Assembly: GCA_017991675.1 (NCBI GenBank) | Contig: JAGOQB010000001.1 | Span: 248,001-312,000 of the forward strand | Reading direction: 5' to 3' | Length of the DNA stretch: 64,000 nt | DNA from: Phenylobacterium sp. | GTDB taxonomy: Bacteria > Pseudomonadota > Alphaproteobacteria > Caulobacterales > Caulobacteraceae | In this document: positions 61,583-64,000 of the stretch, in pieces | How positions within the stretch are numbered: position 1 is the stretch's first letter | Layout: the number at the start of each line of letters is the position of its first letter | Notes under the pieces: model-generated | The model's input: the letters and a program-made list of their open reading frames with translations, nothing else | Databases searched by the model: none | Told to the model about the DNA's origin: nothing | Made by a program: the position numbers and the translations under genes

Positions 61583-62446
61583 TCAGACGGCCGTCGCCCT
61601 TGCGCGCTCGATATAGAGGCGCCGGAGCTTCATCGCCACCGGTCCGACCTCACCATTTCCGATCGGCTTGTCGTCGACCGCCACGACGGGCAGCACCAGG
61701 CTGCCCGCGCCGGTGATGAAGGCCTCCTTCGCCGCGACCGCCTCGGCGGGCGTGAACGGCCGCTCGTCGACCTTCATGCCCTCGTCGCGCAGGACCTCCA
61801 GCAGCGTGCGCCGGGTGACCCCGCGCAGGATGTTGGCGTTGGTGTCGCGGGTGCGCAGCGCGCCGTCGGCGTCGATGATCCAGGCGTTGGACGAAGCCCC
61901 CTCGGTGACGAAGCCCAGTTCGTCGACGAACCAGGCCTCGGCCGCACCCCGCTCCTTGGCCGCCTGCTTGGCGAGCGCGTTGGGCAGCAGGCCGACGGTC
62001 TTGATGTCGCACCGGCCCCAGCGGTTCTCGGGGGTGGTGATGACCTTCACGCCCTTGGCGGCCTTGGCCTCGGTCGCCGCGCGATCCACCGGCGAGACGG
62101 TGATCACCACGCTCGGGGCCACCGGCTGGTCGGGGAACGCGTGGCCGCGTGGCGCAACGCCGCGGCCGACCTGCAGGTAGAGCAGCCCTTCACGGATCCG
62201 GTTGCGGCGCACCGCCTCGCGCAGGACGATGGTCAGGGCCGCGCGGCTCATCGGCATCGGGATACGCAGTTCGGAAAGGCTGCGCTCCAGGCGCGCGAAG
62301 TGCCCCTCGGCGTCGGCCAACTTGCCGTCGAACAGGGCCCAGACCTCGTAGACCGCATCAGCCAGCTGGTAGCCACGATCCTCGATGTGCACCACGGCCT
62401 CGCCGTGCCGCACGAACTGCCCGTTCACATAGGCGATACGCCCCAC
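61583..62446 (-). CDS. dat: D-amino acid aminotransferase (class IV PLP aminotransferase)
   Basis: Class IV fold: VNGQFVRHGEAVVHIEDRGYQLADAVYEVW (the N-terminal block), LLYLQVGRGVAPRGHAFP, and the PLP lysine in RCDIKTVGLLPNALAKQAA; the C-terminal block is EGASSNAWIIDADG and ANILRGVTRRTLLEVL. 287 residues, normal. D-alanine transaminase is the likeliest activity, given ILRGVTRR and the typical position between ntrX and hfq in alphaproteobacteria; branched-chain aminotransferase is a less likely alternative. Confidence 0.9.
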   Translation of the reverse strand: MGRIAYVNGQFVRHGEAVVHIEDRGYQLADAVYEVWALFDGKLADAEGHFARLERSLSELRIPMPMSRAALTIVLREAVRRNRIREGLLYLQVGRGVAPRGHAFPDQPVAPSVVITVSPVDRAATEAKAAKGVKVITTPENRWGRCDIKTVGLLPNALAKQAAKERGAAEAWFVDELGFVTEGASSNAWIIDADGALRTRDTNANILRGVTRRTLLEVLRDEGMKVDERPFTPAEAVAAKEAFITGAGSLVLPVVAVDDKPIGNGEVGPVAMKLRRLYIERARATAV

Positions 62447-62447
62447 C

Positions 62448-63839
62448 TTACGCGTCCTCTTCTTCCATAGGCCTGGCGCCCGACAGGCCCAGGGACTTCA
62501 GTTTGCGGTGCAAGGCCGAGCGCTCCATGCCGATGAAGGCCGCGGTCCGCGAGATATTGCCGGAGAAGCGCAGCATCTGGGCGTTGAGGTACTCGCGCTC
62601 GAACACCTCGCGCGCCTCGCGCAACGGCAGGGCGATGATCTTCTCCGCGCCCAGGCTGGACGGCTGGTCGTTCACCACCGCGTCATTGGGCAGCATCTCG
62701 GCGCTGATCGGCTCGCCAGGATCACCGGCCGCCAGGATCAGCATGCGCTCGACGTTGTTGCGCAGCTGGCTGAGGTTGCCCGGCCAGGCCCGCACCTGCA
62801 GCGCGGCCAGCGCGTCGTCGGCCAGCCGGCGGCGCGGCATGCCGGTCGCCTCGCAGATCCGGTTGACGAAGTAGTCGATCAGCTCGGGGATGTCCTCGCG
62901 CCGCTCCGACAGCCCCGGGACGCTGACCGGCACCACGTTCAGGCGGTGGAACAGATCCTCGCGGAAGCGGCCCGCATTGATCTCCTCGCGCAGATCGCGG
63001 CAGGTCGAGGAGACCACCCGAACATCGACCTGCACGTCCTGCTCTCCGCCCACGCGGCGGAATCGCTGCTCCACCAGGACCCGCAGGATACGGCTCTGGG
63101 TCTCGCGCGGCATGTCCGCCACTTCATCGAGGTATAGCGTCCCGCCATGGGCGCGCTCGAAGACGCCGATCTTGGCCGGCCGGCCGCCCTCCAGCTCCTC
63201 CCCGAACAGCTCGGTGTCGACGCGTTCAGGCGTCATGCCGGCGGCGCTGATCACCACGAACTCGTTGCGGGTCCGCGGGCTGGCCGCATGGATCAGCCGC
63301 GCCACGGTCTCCTTGCCCGAGCCGGGCGGGCCGGCGATCAGCACCCGGCTGTTGGCCGAGGCGAGCTTGGCGATCAGGCCGCGCAGTTGCTGGGTGACCA
63401 CCGACTTGCCGATCAGCCCGTCGGGCTGGATCGTCTGGGCGCGCAGGCGGCGGTTCTCGCGCTTGAGATTGCTGGTCTCCAGCGCCCGCTCGACGCAGAG
63501 CAGCAGCCGGTCGGACTTGAACGGCTTCTCGAGGAACTCGTAGGCCCCGCGCTTGATGGCGCTGACCGCGGTTTCGATGTTGCCGTGCCCGGAGATCATG
63601 ATCACCGGGATGTCGGCGTCCAGGGTCTTGACCAGGTCGAGCAGCTCCAGCCCGTCCATCCCCCCGCCCTGCATCCAGATGTCGAGGATCAGCAGGGCCG
63701 GCTTGCGCGACTTGATGGCGGCCAGCGCGCTCTCGGAGTCGTTGGCCGTGCGCACCGCGTAGCCTTCGTCCGACAGGATGCCTGCAACGAGCTCGCGGAT
63801 GTCCGCCTCGTCGTCGACCACCAGTACATCAGCCGCCAT
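62448..63839 (-). CDS. ntrX: Response regulator NtrX
   Basis: NtrX is the partner of NtrY, controlling nitrogen or redox-linked genes. The receiver has LVVDDEADIRELV and phospho-acceptor Asp53 in LLILDIWMQGGGMDGL; then the AAA+ domain with Walker A GPPGSGKETVARLIH, and the Walker B region GGTLYLDEVADMP; and the Fis-type HTH (ISRTAAFIGMERSALHRKLKSLG). The GAFTGA loop that contacts sigma-54 is not there: the expected site reads ELFGEELEGGRPAKIGVFERAHG. ATG at 63839 is used; a GTG at 63842 is possible. It starts on the last base of the ntrY stop. Confidence 0.93.
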   Translation of the reverse strand: MAADVLVVDDEADIRELVAGILSDEGYAVRTANDSESALAAIKSRKPALLILDIWMQGGGMDGLELLDLVKTLDADIPVIMISGHGNIETAVSAIKRGAYEFLEKPFKSDRLLLCVERALETSNLKRENRRLRAQTIQPDGLIGKSVVTQQLRGLIAKLASANSRVLIAGPPGSGKETVARLIHAASPRTRNEFVVISAAGMTPERVDTELFGEELEGGRPAKIGVFERAHGGTLYLDEVADMPRETQSRILRVLVEQRFRRVGGEQDVQVDVRVVSSTCRDLREEINAGRFREDLFHRLNVVPVSVPGLSERREDIPELIDYFVNRICEATGMPRRRLADDALAALQVRAWPGNLSQLRNNVERMLILAAGDPGEPISAEMLPNDAVVNDQPSSLGAEKIIALPLREAREVFEREYLNAQMLRFSGNISRTAAFIGMERSALHRKLKSLGLSGARPMEEEDA

Positions 63840-64000
63840 CACATCACTCCTGCGTCTTGAGCTCTTGGCTCAGGTCCGGCGGCGGCGTCGGACGCGCCCG
63901 GCGCCGCCGTGGGAAGTTTCAGCACTGCACGGGCGCCGCGTCCGCCCGTCGCATCGGTCAAAATCAGTTCGCCGCCATGGTCTTCCAGGATCCGCTTGAC
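63839..64000 (-). CDS. ntrY: Sensor histidine kinase NtrY, C-terminal end only
   Basis: The 53 residues before the stop contain the end of a histidine kinase ATPase domain (VKRILEDHGGELILTD, LKLP) and a short Ala/Pro-rich tail. The TGA at 63841-63839 overlaps the ntrX ATG by one base, giving TGATG. Adjacent to ntrX, the gene is NtrY; the rest is outside the window. Confidence 0.85.
   Translation of the reverse strand, partial: VKRILEDHGGELILTDATGGRGARAVLKLPTAAPGASDAAAGPEPRAQDAGVM

Overview
The window is GC-rich chromosomal DNA from an alphaproteobacterium, most likely Caulobacterales (Caulobacter/Phenylobacterium-like). Signs for this are hdaA next to polyphosphate kinase, the ntrY-ntrX-dat-hfq-hflX/mazG block, a short Caulobacter-type flagellin, MotB with Bpt, and copper and TonB genes typical of the group. 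Genes are densely packed, often with 4-base ATGA overlaps. I see no rRNA, tRNA, CRISPR, insertion sequence or prophage.

Layout. 1-5 kb: an end-truncated beta-hydroxyacid dehydrogenase, motB, bpt and a large arylsulfatase. 5.2-11.1 kb: hdaA, ppk, ppx and a secreted alkaline phosphatase behind a recognisable Pho box, so this is a polyphosphate/phosphate block. 11-19.5 kb: serine hydrolase, rnd, purM, a three-gene acyl-CoA operon, a small protein and ndk; a 400-base gene-free stretch at 12.5-12.9 kb holds two DnaA boxes. 19.5-27.5 kb: ABC-F ATPase, an ion channel with a C-terminal zinc ribbon, two small proteins, then a three-gene operon (NAD(P)H oxidoreductase-ferredoxin fusion plus KorA and KorB). 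27.6-36.6 kb: a polytopic GT-C-like protein followed by an overlapping run (epimerase, FAD amine-oxidase-like protein, GtrA, HAD-UbiA fusion, DprE1-like, DprE2-like) that resembles the mycobacterial decaprenylphosphoryl-arabinose pathway. 36.6-40.8 kb: a TonB-dependent receptor with two PepSY membrane proteins. 41.2-45.8 kb: a copper operon (copA, copB, CusF-like) behind a CnrY-CnrX-CnrH-type transmembrane signalling set. 45.9-53.2 kb: a serine hydrolase, then a two-component system that leads straight into a complete tripartite ABC exporter (FtsX-type permease, ATPase, lipoprotein adaptor, outer membrane factor). 53.3-59.9 kb: beta-barrel protein, two secreted proteins of unknown function, an isolated flagellin, luciferase-like oxidoreductase, YegP-like small protein, a GPH-type transporter and mazG. 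59.9-64 kb, minus strand: hflX, hfq, dat, ntrX and the end of ntrY.

The most notable points are: (i) the DPA-like pathway next to a GT-C-like membrane protein, suggesting an undescribed pentose-containing envelope glycan; (ii) a CnrX-like sensor that keeps all five nickel/cobalt ligands although the adjacent genes are for copper; (iii) the ferredoxin-linked 2-oxoacid oxidoreductase operon in a lineage usually regarded as aerobic; (iv) NtrX without the GAFTGA loop that contacts sigma-54; (v) several operator-like sites (Pho box, Fnr/FixK-type palindrome, CueR-type promoter, CtrA-like site). Functional calls are from motifs and remembered family resemblance; no database search was run.
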